DNA of 6,187 bases from Oscillospiraceae bacterium. Its GTDB lineage: Bacteria > Bacillota > Clostridia > Oscillospirales > Oscillospiraceae. Made by a program: the position numbers and the translations under genes. Where the stretch lies: the NCBI GenBank assembly GCA_017405545.1, contig JAFRAF010000268.1, forward strand, positions 1 through 6,187, in the 5' to 3' direction. How positions within the stretch are numbered: position 1 is the first letter of the stretch; each line of letters opens with the position of its first letter. This document shows positions 1-5,470 of this stretch, in pieces. A model generated the notes under the pieces. That model was not told the DNA's origin and made no database searches. It was given only the letters and a program-made list of their open reading frames with translations.

Positions 1-46
1 ATACCTTTTTGGCCTTGCCTTCGTATAATTGCCGCTGTTTTTCCAT
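1..46 (-). CDS. purC: SAICAR synthetase (phosphoribosylaminoimidazole-succinocarboxamide synthase), N-terminal fragment
   Basis: Only the first 15 codons lie in the window; the gene continues past base 1. They read MEKQRQLYEGKAKKV, which matches the typical bacterial PurC start, where a short charged stretch leads into the conserved LYEGKAKKVY strand of the nucleotide-binding region. The family joins aspartate to CAIR using ATP in de novo purine synthesis, in the cytoplasm. The start at 46 is supported by a purine-rich ribosome-binding stretch (AAAGGAAAGGG) about 8-10 bases upstream. A perfect vegetative promoter lies about 150 bases further up, so purC probably begins its own transcription unit. 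The call rests on a short peptide, but the motif is distinctive and the upstream signals agree. Confidence 0.85.
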   Translation of the reverse strand, partial: MEKQRQLYEGKAKKV

Positions 47-80
47 GTTATGAGCACCCTTTCCTTTATTTGTCCGCCCC

Positions 81-99
81 GGGCGGGACCGCCCCGCCC
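81..99 (-). repeat. GC-rich hairpin in the purC leader, just before the ribosome-binding site
   Basis: On the minus strand GGGCGGG (99-93) pairs with CCCGCCC (87-81) around a GCGGT loop, a 7-bp all-GC stem. It ends about 20 bases before the ribosome-binding stretch of purC. No T-run follows, so it is not a standard terminator. It could affect ribosome access or mRNA stability. No purine riboswitch core was recognised in the leader. Confidence 0.45.
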
Positions 100-176
100 C
101 CGGCGCATGTATGTCTGGCTATCAGATTCGAAACAGGAAAAAGGACGCGGCGGTTCAGAGCGGAGCCCGCTCCATG

Positions 177-199
177 CCGTAAACGCCCCTTGTTTACGG
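177..199 (-). repeat. Perfect inverted repeat at the purC transcription start (candidate operator or 5' hairpin)
   Basis: CCGTAAAC (177-184) and GTTTACGG (192-199) are exact reverse complements with a 7-base gap. The repeat covers the predicted purC start point near 197. It could be a repressor operator for a dimeric regulator or a stem at the 5' end of the mRNA. It does not look like the Firmicutes PurR box. The repeat is certain; its role is not. Confidence 0.5.
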
Positions 200-203
200 G
201 GAA

Positions 204-232
204 ATTATACTCTTGTGCATACGGCTTGTCAA
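204..232 (-). promoter_or_regulatory. Sigma-A (vegetative) promoter for purC, perfect consensus
   Basis: On the minus strand TTGACA (232-227) is followed by a 17-base spacer and TATAAT (209-204), an exact match to both consensus hexamers at optimal spacing. Transcription should start near 197, giving a purC leader of about 150 nt. The -35 box directly abuts and partly overlaps the T-rich tail of the upstream gene's terminator, so one unit ends exactly where the next begins. A strong promoter on a purine gene suggests control by repression or by the leader rather than by a weak promoter; that is inference. Confidence 0.88.
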
Positions 233-270
233 GATAAAAACGCCCCGCCGGACTTGATTTCGGCGGGGCG
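231..270 (-). terminator. Rho-independent terminator of the SLH-domain gene
   Basis: On the minus strand CGCCCCGCCG (270-261) pairs perfectly with CGGCGGGGCG (250-241) across a 10-base loop. TTTTTATCTT follows immediately. It lies 58 bases downstream of the SLH gene's stop codon in the right orientation. Its T-run abuts the purC -35 box. Confidence 0.92.
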
Positions 271-328
271 AAGGAACGCGCGTGACAGTTTATTATGCCG
301 CTGTTTGCGCCCGATTGCGAAGCAGTGA

Positions 329-1795
329 TCAACCGCCCGCTCCGAACCCGTATTTTTCAGAAAGGAATCTGTAAATTGGCTGCATCGAGCGATACATAAT
401 TACAATGGCCTGCTCGGTTGTGAGCTCGGTGTCGGGAGAAAACCTGTTGTCCCCCACACCGAGGATAATCCCGTTCTGCACAGGCCAGCCCAGCTCGGCG
501 TCGACCCAGTGCCCCGACACATCGGTAAAGCTGTGGGTATATCCGTCTGTGTCGATTCCGAACAGCTTTGCGATACGGTTTACAATCGCTGCGGCCTGCG
601 CCCTCGTCAAGCTTCCGTCGGGATTGAATTTTCCGTCTCCGACTCCCTGGATGATACCCAGAGCATTTGCCGCCAATACCGCTTTGTCATCGGTGTCGGA
701 AAACACATCAGCATTGATGGAGAGCCCTTTTTCCAGCAAGATGTCATCAATCCTTTTCTCCGTTCCGTCGTAGGAACTGAGCGATTCGATCTGACTGATG
801 ATAAGCTGGGCGAAATTTCCCCGGGATACCGGTTCCCGATAGTTCTTTTTCATGCTTGTTGGCAACACGCCGCGCATGTAGTCAACCTCTGTCCTTGCCC
901 AATCGGAGATGGTCTCGTCATGCACATCCGGCCCGATCGCGCCGCGGATAAGCGGCATGGAAGGGATGTTGTAAGCCTCAAGGCTGGTAACGCTTTCTCT
1001 GCTGATGGTCCTGTCCCTCAGGAATAAAAAGCTCCGAATGCCGCTGCCCGTGATGTTTGCTCTGTTGCTTACCCGGTTTTCTTCGTCTTTTATCAGGCCC
1101 TCCGTGGTCCCGACTATCATGGAATAAAAATCGTCCGCCTGATTGACCTGGTAGGAACGATCCTGATCATGATAAACGATTTTCCCCATGGGAGAACCGT
1201 TGGGATAATCCTCAGACTCGACATATTCCGCCGCACAGAACTGATAAGTCAACCCTGCCACGGTTTTTCCTGTGTCGTCATAAGTTGTGCCTGAATAACC
1301 GTTCTGCCCAAGGCTGGCCACCTTTCTGTATACCGGCTGGCTGCCGTCTGTATAATAGTAGGAATTAGGGTCGCCGGTGAAAACATATATATCCCTGATG
1401 TATTTGCCCTTAAGATTCGGATTTGTGGTGGTATATTCATAGTCGGTCGGCAGGCTCCCCGTCTTGATTGCGACGGTAAAATCCTCAAAATAGAAGGTCC
1501 CGCGGTGCACCCAGCTCTCCCTTGAGTCCACATACGCATCTTTGTTCAATGCTTCTGCCAGAGCTATGCCGTCGTCTGACTCCACCATGCAGAGCAGCTC
1601 GGCCATACCCTCATGGGTCTCCATCCTGTCGGACATCATCAGGTCTGCCACTTCCGATACAAAGGATTCATAGTCCTTTGCCAGCTTTGTCTCCGCGGCC
1701 TGTGCCGTCACGGGGATTGCGGCAAACATTCCGCAGACCATCGCCAGGCAGAGCGCCATCGCCAAAAGCCTTCCGGCGAGCTTCTTATTTGTCAT
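329..1795 (-). CDS. Secreted protein with a novel N-terminal body and C-terminal SLH (S-layer homology) repeats
   Basis: This 488-residue protein has a clear signal peptide: basic MTNKK, a hydrophobic core at 8-28 and a likely cleavage after TAQA near residue 33. Residues 34-290 show no domain I can name; they are rich in Tyr, Asp and Thr and look like an extracellular fold. The C-terminus carries S-layer homology repeats. There is a degenerate one at about 297-338, a clear one at about 364-411 (VFSDTDD, then GDGKFNPDGSLTRAQ) and a clear one at about 421-470 (SFTDVSGHW, then GDNRFSPDTELTTEQ). SLH repeats usually hold proteins non-covalently to a secondary cell-wall polymer, and three together form the usual binding unit. 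The reading frame is open back to a TTG at 1825, but two AGGAGG motifs lie inside that extension. ATG at 1795 sits 6 bases from the nearer one; ATG at 1798 is the alternative. The gene has its own terminators on both sides. Anchoring is well supported; the function of the body is unknown. Confidence 0.9.
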   Translation of the reverse strand: MTNKKLAGRLLAMALCLAMVCGMFAAIPVTAQAAETKLAKDYESFVSEVADLMMSDRMETHEGMAELLCMVESDDGIALAEALNKDAYVDSRESWVHRGTFYFEDFTVAIKTGSLPTDYEYTTTNPNLKGKYIRDIYVFTGDPNSYYYTDGSQPVYRKVASLGQNGYSGTTYDDTGKTVAGLTYQFCAAEYVESEDYPNGSPMGKIVYHDQDRSYQVNQADDFYSMIVGTTEGLIKDEENRVSNRANITGSGIRSFLFLRDRTISRESVTSLEAYNIPSMPLIRGAIGPDVHDETISDWARTEVDYMRGVLPTSMKKNYREPVSRGNFAQLIISQIESLSSYDGTEKRIDDILLEKGLSINADVFSDTDDKAVLAANALGIIQGVGDGKFNPDGSLTRAQAAAIVNRIAKLFGIDTDGYTHSFTDVSGHWVDAELGWPVQNGIILGVGDNRFSPDTELTTEQAIVIMYRSMQPIYRFLSEKYGFGAGG

Positions 1796-1801
1796 CATCT
1801 T

Positions 1802-1818
1802 CCTCCTGTGCCTCCTTT
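1802..1818 (-). promoter_or_regulatory. Tandem Shine-Dalgarno motifs that fix the SLH gene start
   Basis: On the minus strand AAAGGAGG (1818-1811) and AGGAGG (1807-1802) occur in tandem. They are followed by two consecutive ATG codons at 1798 and 1795. The nearer motif is 3 bases from the first ATG and 6 from the second, which favours 1795. The TTG at 1825 lies upstream of both motifs and is therefore an unlikely start. Confidence 0.7.
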
Positions 1819-1902
1819 GTTTCAAGGGCGTTTTTGTGTCCCTGTGATCTGTACTCAGTCCGGTATTGCTGTTGGTGCGGGTATGCTTTCCCGCTCCCTG
1901 AA

Positions 1903-1932
1903 CAAGTTATAAGCCTGCGGCAAGTATTAAGC
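1903..1932. repeat. Pair of 12-bp direct repeats upstream of the SLH gene
   Basis: On the plus strand CAAGTTATAAGC (1903-1914) and CAAGTATTAAGC (1921-1932) are identical except for two swapped bases, with an 18-bp period. They are overlaid by two inverted repeats: CCTGAAC (1897-1903) with GTTCAGG (1933-1939), and AAGCCTG (1911-1917) with CAGGCTT (1936-1942). Such nested repeats about 110-140 bases before the start codon suggest a regulator-binding region. The repeats are seen directly; the role is inferred. Confidence 0.5.
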
Positions 1933-1947
1933 GTTCAGGCTTACCTT

Positions 1948-1976
1948 CTTTTACCATATTTTCCGCCGTTTGGCAA
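1948..1976 (-). promoter_or_regulatory. Possible sigma-A promoter for the SLH gene (weak)
   Basis: On the minus strand TTGCCA (1976-1971) is followed by a 17-base spacer and TAAAAG (1953-1948), matching consensus at five and four of six positions. It is the best pair I found between the upstream terminator and the gene. A TATAAC at 1911-1906 is a better -10 but has no matching -35. The leader from either would be about 110-150 nt. Confidence 0.3.
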
Positions 1977-2009
1977 GTCCGAACCACCCGGACAGCGGGA
2001 ACCGACGCG

Positions 2010-2053
2010 ATAAAAGGGCGCGGGTCCCCAGCTCTTGCTGAGAACTCGCGCCC
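2010..2053 (-). terminator. Rho-independent terminator of the LRR protein gene
   Basis: On the minus strand GGGCGCG (2053-2047) pairs with CGCGCCC (2022-2016). Inside it, after one mismatch, GTTCTC pairs with GGGGAC (including G-U pairs) and AGC with GCT around an AAGA tetraloop. This gives an almost continuous hairpin of about 16 pairs followed by TTTTAT. It begins 31 bases after the stop codon. Confidence 0.9.
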
Positions 2054-2084
2054 GTAGTTGTTTTCGTCCGCTCGTCGGGACGGC

Positions 2085-3464
2085 CTACTCGTTTATCAGG
2101 ACGGTGCGGCCCGGGCTGTTCCAGCCCACGTCGGCGCCGAAGCTCTCGGCGATGACGCGGATGGGCACCATGGTCCTGCTGGACATGATCTGGGGAGGTA
2201 CGTCCATGGTCTTTGAGACGCCGTTTACGGTGTAGCTTGTCTGACCTATGGTCATGACTATCTTGGTCGCGCCCCGGACGGCTGTGACGGTTTTGGTGCC
2301 GTCGTTCCAGTCCACGCTGGCTCCCATGGCCTCAAAGATGGAGCGGAGGGGCACCAGGGTGCGGCTGTTCACTATGGTGGGGTCCTGTCCGTAGGCGCCG
2401 AAGGAGATGCGGTCGCCATTGTATATGACCTGGATGGGGCTGTCGGCGGAGCTGTCGTAGAGGAAGCTTACCTTAAGCCTCTGGCAGTTCTCAGCCATCT
2501 TGCTGCCCTCGGGGCAGTAGATAATTGCGTTGGGAGACTGATTTATATAACTATTGGTATACATATGTGATGACACTGTGCTGGGAACAGAGAGCCATTC
2601 CATGCTGCTGCATCCATAAAAAGCTTCATTACCGAGCTTTTCCGCGCCGTAGGGCAGGGCAAGCCCCTTCAGGGCTGTGCAGTCGCAAAAGGCCTGAGAT
2701 CCGATTTTAGTCACCGAGACGGGGAGAATTATATCCGTCAGGCTCGTGCAGCCGTGGAAGCAGTCATCTCCTATTGTTTTGAGCGTGGTGCCCTTGAACT
2801 CCACGCTTTTCAGGTCTGCGCAGCTGTGGAAGCTGTGGTTGAGTACTTCCATTTTGGCGGGTATCACTATGCTTGTAAGCCCGGTGTAAGCGAAAGCGAG
2901 ACCATCTATTTGCGTGACCCACTCGGGGATGTCAAAGTGAGTCAGGGAGCGGCATTCATAAAACGTCTGAGCCGGTATCGCGGTGACATTTGCCTGGAAA
3001 TCCACATCAGTCAGGGCTGAACATTCAGCAAAAACTCTTGTGCCCAAGCTGGTAACGGAATGGGGTACATTGGCGCTGACAAGATTCTTCGTATAAGCAA
3101 AAGCGCCGTTGTCGATTTTTTCCACGCCCTCTTTGATGACGACAGTTTCAAGGGCGGAAGCCGTGAGATAGCTGCTGAAAGCGTTGCTGCCTATCTCCTT
3201 GATGGAGCCGGGTATCTCCAGATGCTTTATGGTTTTATTGCCCTTGGCGGCATTCTCTTCTATGCGCACCACCTTGGCGCCCTTTATTGTGGCGGGGACA
3301 ACAACGTCACTGGCGGTGCCGATATACTTTGTGAGTATGGCCTCGCCGTTCTGCAGGGTGAACTCCCAGTCCCCCTCCGTCAGGGCCATGGACTGCACCG
3401 GCAGCACCGCCGCCATGAGCAGGGCGCAGAGCAGCAGAGCAAATATGCGTTTTGTGAGCTTCAT
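2085..3464 (-). CDS. Secreted BspA-type leucine-rich-repeat protein with C-terminal copper-amine-oxidase-N-like (stalk) domain
   Basis: This 459-residue protein begins with a signal peptide (MKLTKRIF, hydrophobic 8-20, cleavage likely after QSMA near 27). Residues about 75-300 hold nine or ten leucine-rich repeats of roughly 23 residues of the BspA/Treponema type. Each has a pattern like SLTDIILPVSVTKIGSQAF followed by CTAL or a variant. These repeats commonly mediate binding to proteins or host surfaces. Residues about 344-459 form a copper-amine-oxidase-N1-like domain, with paired motifs SRTLVPLRSIFEAMGASVDW and SRTMVPIRVIAESFGADVGW. In Firmicutes this is a surface-display or stalk module, not an enzyme. 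I chose ATG 3464 because AGAAGGGA lies about 9 bases upstream and the signal peptide begins there; the open frame back to a TTG at 3542 has no signal. It lies 115 bases after sigF with no clear terminator between. The ligand is unknown. Confidence 0.92.
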   Translation of the reverse strand: MKLTKRIFALLLCALLMAAVLPVQSMALTEGDWEFTLQNGEAILTKYIGTASDVVVPATIKGAKVVRIEENAAKGNKTIKHLEIPGSIKEIGSNAFSSYLTASALETVVIKEGVEKIDNGAFAYTKNLVSANVPHSVTSLGTRVFAECSALTDVDFQANVTAIPAQTFYECRSLTHFDIPEWVTQIDGLAFAYTGLTSIVIPAKMEVLNHSFHSCADLKSVEFKGTTLKTIGDDCFHGCTSLTDIILPVSVTKIGSQAFCDCTALKGLALPYGAEKLGNEAFYGCSSMEWLSVPSTVSSHMYTNSYINQSPNAIIYCPEGSKMAENCQRLKVSFLYDSSADSPIQVIYNGDRISFGAYGQDPTIVNSRTLVPLRSIFEAMGASVDWNDGTKTVTAVRGATKIVMTIGQTSYTVNGVSKTMDVPPQIMSSRTMVPIRVIAESFGADVGWNSPGRTVLINE

Positions 3465-3506
3465 GTATATCATTCCCTTCTGTTTTTTGCAGATGATATT
3501 TGCGGA

Positions 3507-3535
3507 TATTATCGCCCTTATGATATCACAGGCAA
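3507..3535 (-). promoter_or_regulatory. Possible promoter of the LRR gene (sigma-A or forespore type)
   Basis: On the minus strand TTGCCT (3535-3530), a 16-base spacer and GATAAT (3513-3508) form a fair sigma-A candidate. The same place reads GGCGATAATA (3516-3507), which fits the sigma-F -10 consensus GGnRAnAnTw completely. No matching sigma-F or sigma-G -35 was found at the proper distance. The leader would be about 40 bases. Which sigma factor acts, if any, cannot be decided here. Confidence 0.35.
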
Positions 3536-3579
3536 AGCCCAAAGTCCAGCTTTTTTGCCACGCGGGCAGGGCCTGCGGC

Positions 3580-4281
3580 CTACGGGTCCGACAGGTACTG
3601 CCGCAGTCTGTCCACGGCCCGGCGCTCCATGCGGCTGACCTGCACCTGGCTCACCCCGGCGACGCGGGCGCACTGCTCCTGTGTAAGGCCCTTCCAGTAG
3701 CGCAGGAGTATCACCGTGCGCTCCTTCTCCGGCAGCCTGTCAACCGCGTCCCTGAGGGCGATGTGCTCCACCATGCGCTCCTCCTGTGAGCTGTCGCCCA
3801 GCACCTGCTCCAGCGTGAGGCCATCGGGGCCCGTCTGCTGCTGCAGGGACTCGGCCCCGGCGGCGGCGGTCTCGCAGATGGCAATCTCCTCGGGGCTCAT
3901 GCCCGTCTCGGCGCTCAGCTCTGACAGGACGGGGGCCCGGCCCAGGCTCTGCTCCAGACGGCTTTTCGTGAGGCGCAGGGCGGCGGCCCGCTCCTTTATG
4001 CCACGGCTGACCTTTACGCTCCCGTCGTCCCGTATGAAGCGGCGTATCTCCCCGGATATCTTGGGCACGGCGTAGGTGGAAAAGCAGGTGCCGTAGTCCG
4101 GGTCGAAGCCCCGCATGGCCTTGATGAAGCCCACACAGCCCAGCTGATACAGATCGTCGGGGTCTATGCCCCGGCCGAAGTAGCGGCGGGCGATGCTCCA
4201 TATGAGGCCGGAGTTCTGCTTTATCAGCTCCTCCTCCGCCTGTCCGTCCCCGCCCCGGGCGGCGGTGAGCAGCTCCGTCAC
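3580..4281 (-). CDS. sigF: RNA polymerase sigma-F, early forespore sigma factor
   Basis: This 233-residue sigma-70 family protein carries region 2 at about residues 17-86, with DPDDLYQLGCVGFIKAMRGFD, FSTYAVPKISGEIRRFIRDD and VKVSRG as family signatures. Region 3 is at about 93-170. Region 4 is at about 178-230, with a DNA-binding helix-turn-helix (LTQEQCARVAGVSQVQVSRM, 199-218). The sporulation sigma factors F and G are close relatives; position immediately after the SpoIIAB and SpoIIAA genes identifies sigma-F. It directs the first forespore-specific transcription after asymmetric division and is held inactive by SpoIIAB until released. It is about 20 residues shorter than the Bacillus subtilis protein (255), mostly at the N-terminus. 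The start ATG overlaps the spoIIAB stop as ATGA, typical of translational coupling. No clear terminator follows. Confidence 0.96.
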   Translation of the reverse strand: MTELLTAARGGDGQAEEELIKQNSGLIWSIARRYFGRGIDPDDLYQLGCVGFIKAMRGFDPDYGTCFSTYAVPKISGEIRRFIRDDGSVKVSRGIKERAAALRLTKSRLEQSLGRAPVLSELSAETGMSPEEIAICETAAAGAESLQQQTGPDGLTLEQVLGDSSQEERMVEHIALRDAVDRLPEKERTVILLRYWKGLTQEQCARVAGVSQVQVSRMERRAVDRLRQYLSDP

Positions 4282-4715
4282 GGGCGTCTGGGCGTCAGGC
4301 GGCGGCTCATGGTGACGGTGGTGCCCTTGCCTGGGGCCGAGCGGACGCGGAGCCTGTCCATAAAGCTCTCCATTATGGTGAAGCCCATCCCGCTCCTGCC
4401 GTCGCCGCCGGTGGTGAACAGGGGCTGTCTGGCGGCCTCCACGTCGGGGATACCCTTACCCCAGTCTCGCACGCTTATCTCGATGGAGTTGTCGGAGAAG
4501 GTCCTGCCCTTTATCACGATGCGGCCTATGCTGTCCGGGTAGGCGTGGACGATGCAGTTTGTCACGGCCTCGCTGACGGCGGTCTTGATGTCGCCCAGCT
4601 CCTCAAGCGTGGGGTCCAGCCGGGCGGCGAAGCAGGCCGCTGCGGCCCGGGCGAAGCCTTCGTTGGAGGACACACTGGGGAATTCCAGCTTGAAGCTGTT
4701 GGTCTCTTTTATCAC
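4278..4715 (-). CDS. spoIIAB: Anti-sigma-F factor and SpoIIAA serine kinase
   Basis: This 145-residue protein matches SpoIIAB along its length (146 in B. subtilis). It has the GHKL-type ATP-binding fold: N-box SEAVTNCIVHAY with Glu49 and Asn53, G1 box RDWGKGI at 83-89, the lid motif ARQPLFTTGG at 94-103, and G2 box SGMGFTIMESFMD at 108-120. The NEGFAR segment near residue 23 corresponds to the sigma-F/SpoIIAA contact area. As a dimer it binds sigma-F with ATP, and it phosphorylates SpoIIAA to inactivate it. The start is GTG at 4715, preceded at 7 bases by AGGGGGTG. It begins 19 bases after spoIIAA and overlaps sigF by four bases. Confidence 0.96.
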   Translation of the reverse strand: MIKETNSFKLEFPSVSSNEGFARAAAACFAARLDPTLEELGDIKTAVSEAVTNCIVHAYPDSIGRIVIKGRTFSDNSIEISVRDWGKGIPDVEAARQPLFTTGGDGRSGMGFTIMESFMDRLRVRSAPGKGTTVTMSRRLTPRRP

Positions 4716-4734
4716 TATGTAGCACCCCCTGCTG

Positions 4735-5079
4735 TCACTTGTTATCCCGGGCGGCGTCCCCGGGCCGGCTGAGACAGCTGACCCCCAAAAGACGCTCTAT
4801 GCCCGATGCGTCGATGACCTTCATGGGCTGTTCGGGCACGTTTTCCACCCGGAGGCGGCCCCCGATCTGGCCCAGACGCTTGTAGCTTTTCAGCAGCACC
4901 GCGATGCCGGAGGAGTCCATGAAGCTCAGGCCGCCGAGGTCCAGCACGCAGTCACGGGGCAGGTAGGCGCTTATCCTGTCCTCTATTGTCCGCATGGCGG
5001 AGCGCGCGCCGTGGTGGTCCAGCTCCCCGGACAGGTATATCCGGAGCTTTGTGCCCTGACTTGCCGTTTCTATTTTCAT
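4735..5079 (-). CDS. spoIIAA: Anti-sigma-F factor antagonist (STAS domain)
   Basis: This 114-residue protein is a single STAS domain of the usual length (117 in B. subtilis). Key motifs are SGELDHH at 17-23 and LSFMDSSGIAVLL at 51-63. The first serine of DSSG, Ser56, corresponds to the residue phosphorylated by SpoIIAB. Unphosphorylated SpoIIAA binds SpoIIAB and frees sigma-F; in the forespore it is kept dephosphorylated by SpoIIE, whose gene is not in this window. The start ATG at 5079 has a strong AAGGAGG 7 bases upstream. It is the first gene of the operon. In B. subtilis the operon is read by sigma-H, but I could not find a convincing sigma-H promoter here. Confidence 0.96.
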   Translation of the reverse strand: MKIETASQGTKLRIYLSGELDHHGARSAMRTIEDRISAYLPRDCVLDLGGLSFMDSSGIAVLLKSYKRLGQIGGRLRVENVPEQPMKVIDASGIERLLGVSCLSRPGDAARDNK

Positions 5080-5110
5080 TCGCGGCCCTCCTTAACAGGT
5101 GTATGATCCG

Positions 5111-5143
5111 GCTGATTGTCAGCGCGGGCGTTGAAACCAACGC
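5111..5143 (-). repeat. Two adjacent small palindromes in the spoIIAA leader
   Basis: GCTGA/TCAGC (5111-5115 and 5119-5123, 3-base gap) and GCGTTG/CAACGC (5128-5133 and 5138-5143, 4-base gap) are exact inverted repeats only four bases apart. They lie 32-64 bases before the spoIIAA start. They could be mRNA hairpins or protein-binding sites. They do not contain a recognisable Spo0A box. Confidence 0.5.
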
Positions 5144-5153
5144 AGTTAAAATG

Positions 5154-5181
5154 GTTATCTTTTATCCCTTCGGGGCTTCAA
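5154..5181 (-). promoter_or_regulatory. Weak sigma-A-like promoter candidate for the spoIIA operon
   Basis: On the minus strand TTGAAG (5181-5176), a 16-base spacer and GATAAC (5159-5154) match consensus at four of six positions each. This would give a leader of about 70 bases. AGGGATAAA nearby faintly recalls the sigma-H -35 element, but no GAAT-type -10 follows. This is the best I can offer for the operon promoter. Confidence 0.25.
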
Positions 5182-5183
5182 GT

Positions 5184-5201
5184 GCCGCTCGCGCCGCTCG
5201 C
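5184..5201. repeat. Tandem duplication of a 9-bp unit
   Basis: GCCGCTCGC occurs twice in direct succession (5184-5192 and 5193-5201) in the intergenic region upstream of the spoIIA operon. The copies are exact. It lies just upstream of the weak promoter candidate, so it could be regulatory or simply a replication-slippage product. Confidence 0.8.
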
Positions 5202-5457
5202 TCTGCCTTAGGTTTCTCAAAACTGTGAAGTTCTACGTCGGTTTCAGGCAGAGCCTTTTGCATGGTTCGTCCTAAGCTTGAAAGACTGCACAATCATTCG
5301 GTGAATGGTACAGGCTCAAATGACAGAATCGAGTCGTTGCCGAGGACGGGGCCATTGGATTAACTCTGCTGATAAAAGAAAGCAGTAGCTGAAACAATGA
5401 GGAACCCAAGGCAGAATGAGCGGAGCGAATGATAATTGAAAAGTCGGGGGTTTGAAA

Positions 5458-5470
5458 GGGGGGGGGGGGG
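5458..5470. repeat. Homopolymer run of 13 G (C on the minus strand)
   Basis: Thirteen consecutive G stand on the plus strand, preceded by GAAA and followed by ACAGGCCCCCTTTT. Together they can fold as a G-run against CCCCCTTTT with an ACAGG loop, using G-U pairs. Runs this long are prone to slippage in replication and to miscounting in assembly. No credible gene spans it. Confidence 0.95.

Larger units (their letters stand above)
5160..5470. other. Gene-free intergenic stretch, candidate interspersed or structured element
   Basis: About 310 bases between the spoIIA promoter area and the G-run show no credible gene. All frames are short or lack ribosome-binding sites. Plus-strand landmarks are a 9-bp tandem duplication at 5184-5201, a small hairpin CATTC/GAATG at 5295-5307 and CTGCT/AGCAG arms at about 5366-5385. 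The base composition is less GC-rich than the neighbouring genes. From memory, unverified, the stretch resembles intergenic sequence repeated in gut Oscillospiraceae genomes. It may be a non-coding repeat, a decayed mobile element or a structured RNA. Confidence 0.35.

Noticed and set aside
74..103. G-quadruplex in the purC leader
   Set aside because: Only three usable G-runs occur on the minus strand, and the complementary C-run makes an ordinary hairpin more likely.
47..197. Purine riboswitch before purC
   Set aside because: I could not find the conserved three-way junction and loop sequences of the purine aptamer.
29..328. 99-codon plus-strand open frame
   Set aside because: It lies over the purC promoter, leader and the terminator, antisense to purC, with no recognisable protein features.
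1796..1825. Upstream TTG start for the SLH gene
   Set aside because: The extension would encode the two Shine-Dalgarno motifs and puts a basic tail before the signal peptide.
3465..3542. Upstream TTG start for the LRR gene
   Set aside because: The extension adds 26 residues before a textbook signal peptide and includes the ribosome-binding site for ATG 3464.
3060..3638. 192-codon plus-strand open frame
   Set aside because: It is antisense to the LRR gene, crosses its start and into sigF, and has no domain or ribosome-binding support. Long antisense frames are expected in GC-rich repeat-coding DNA.
5111..5123. Spo0A box in the spoIIAA leader
   Set aside because: TGTCAGC shares only the TGTC core with TGTCGAA, too weak to call.
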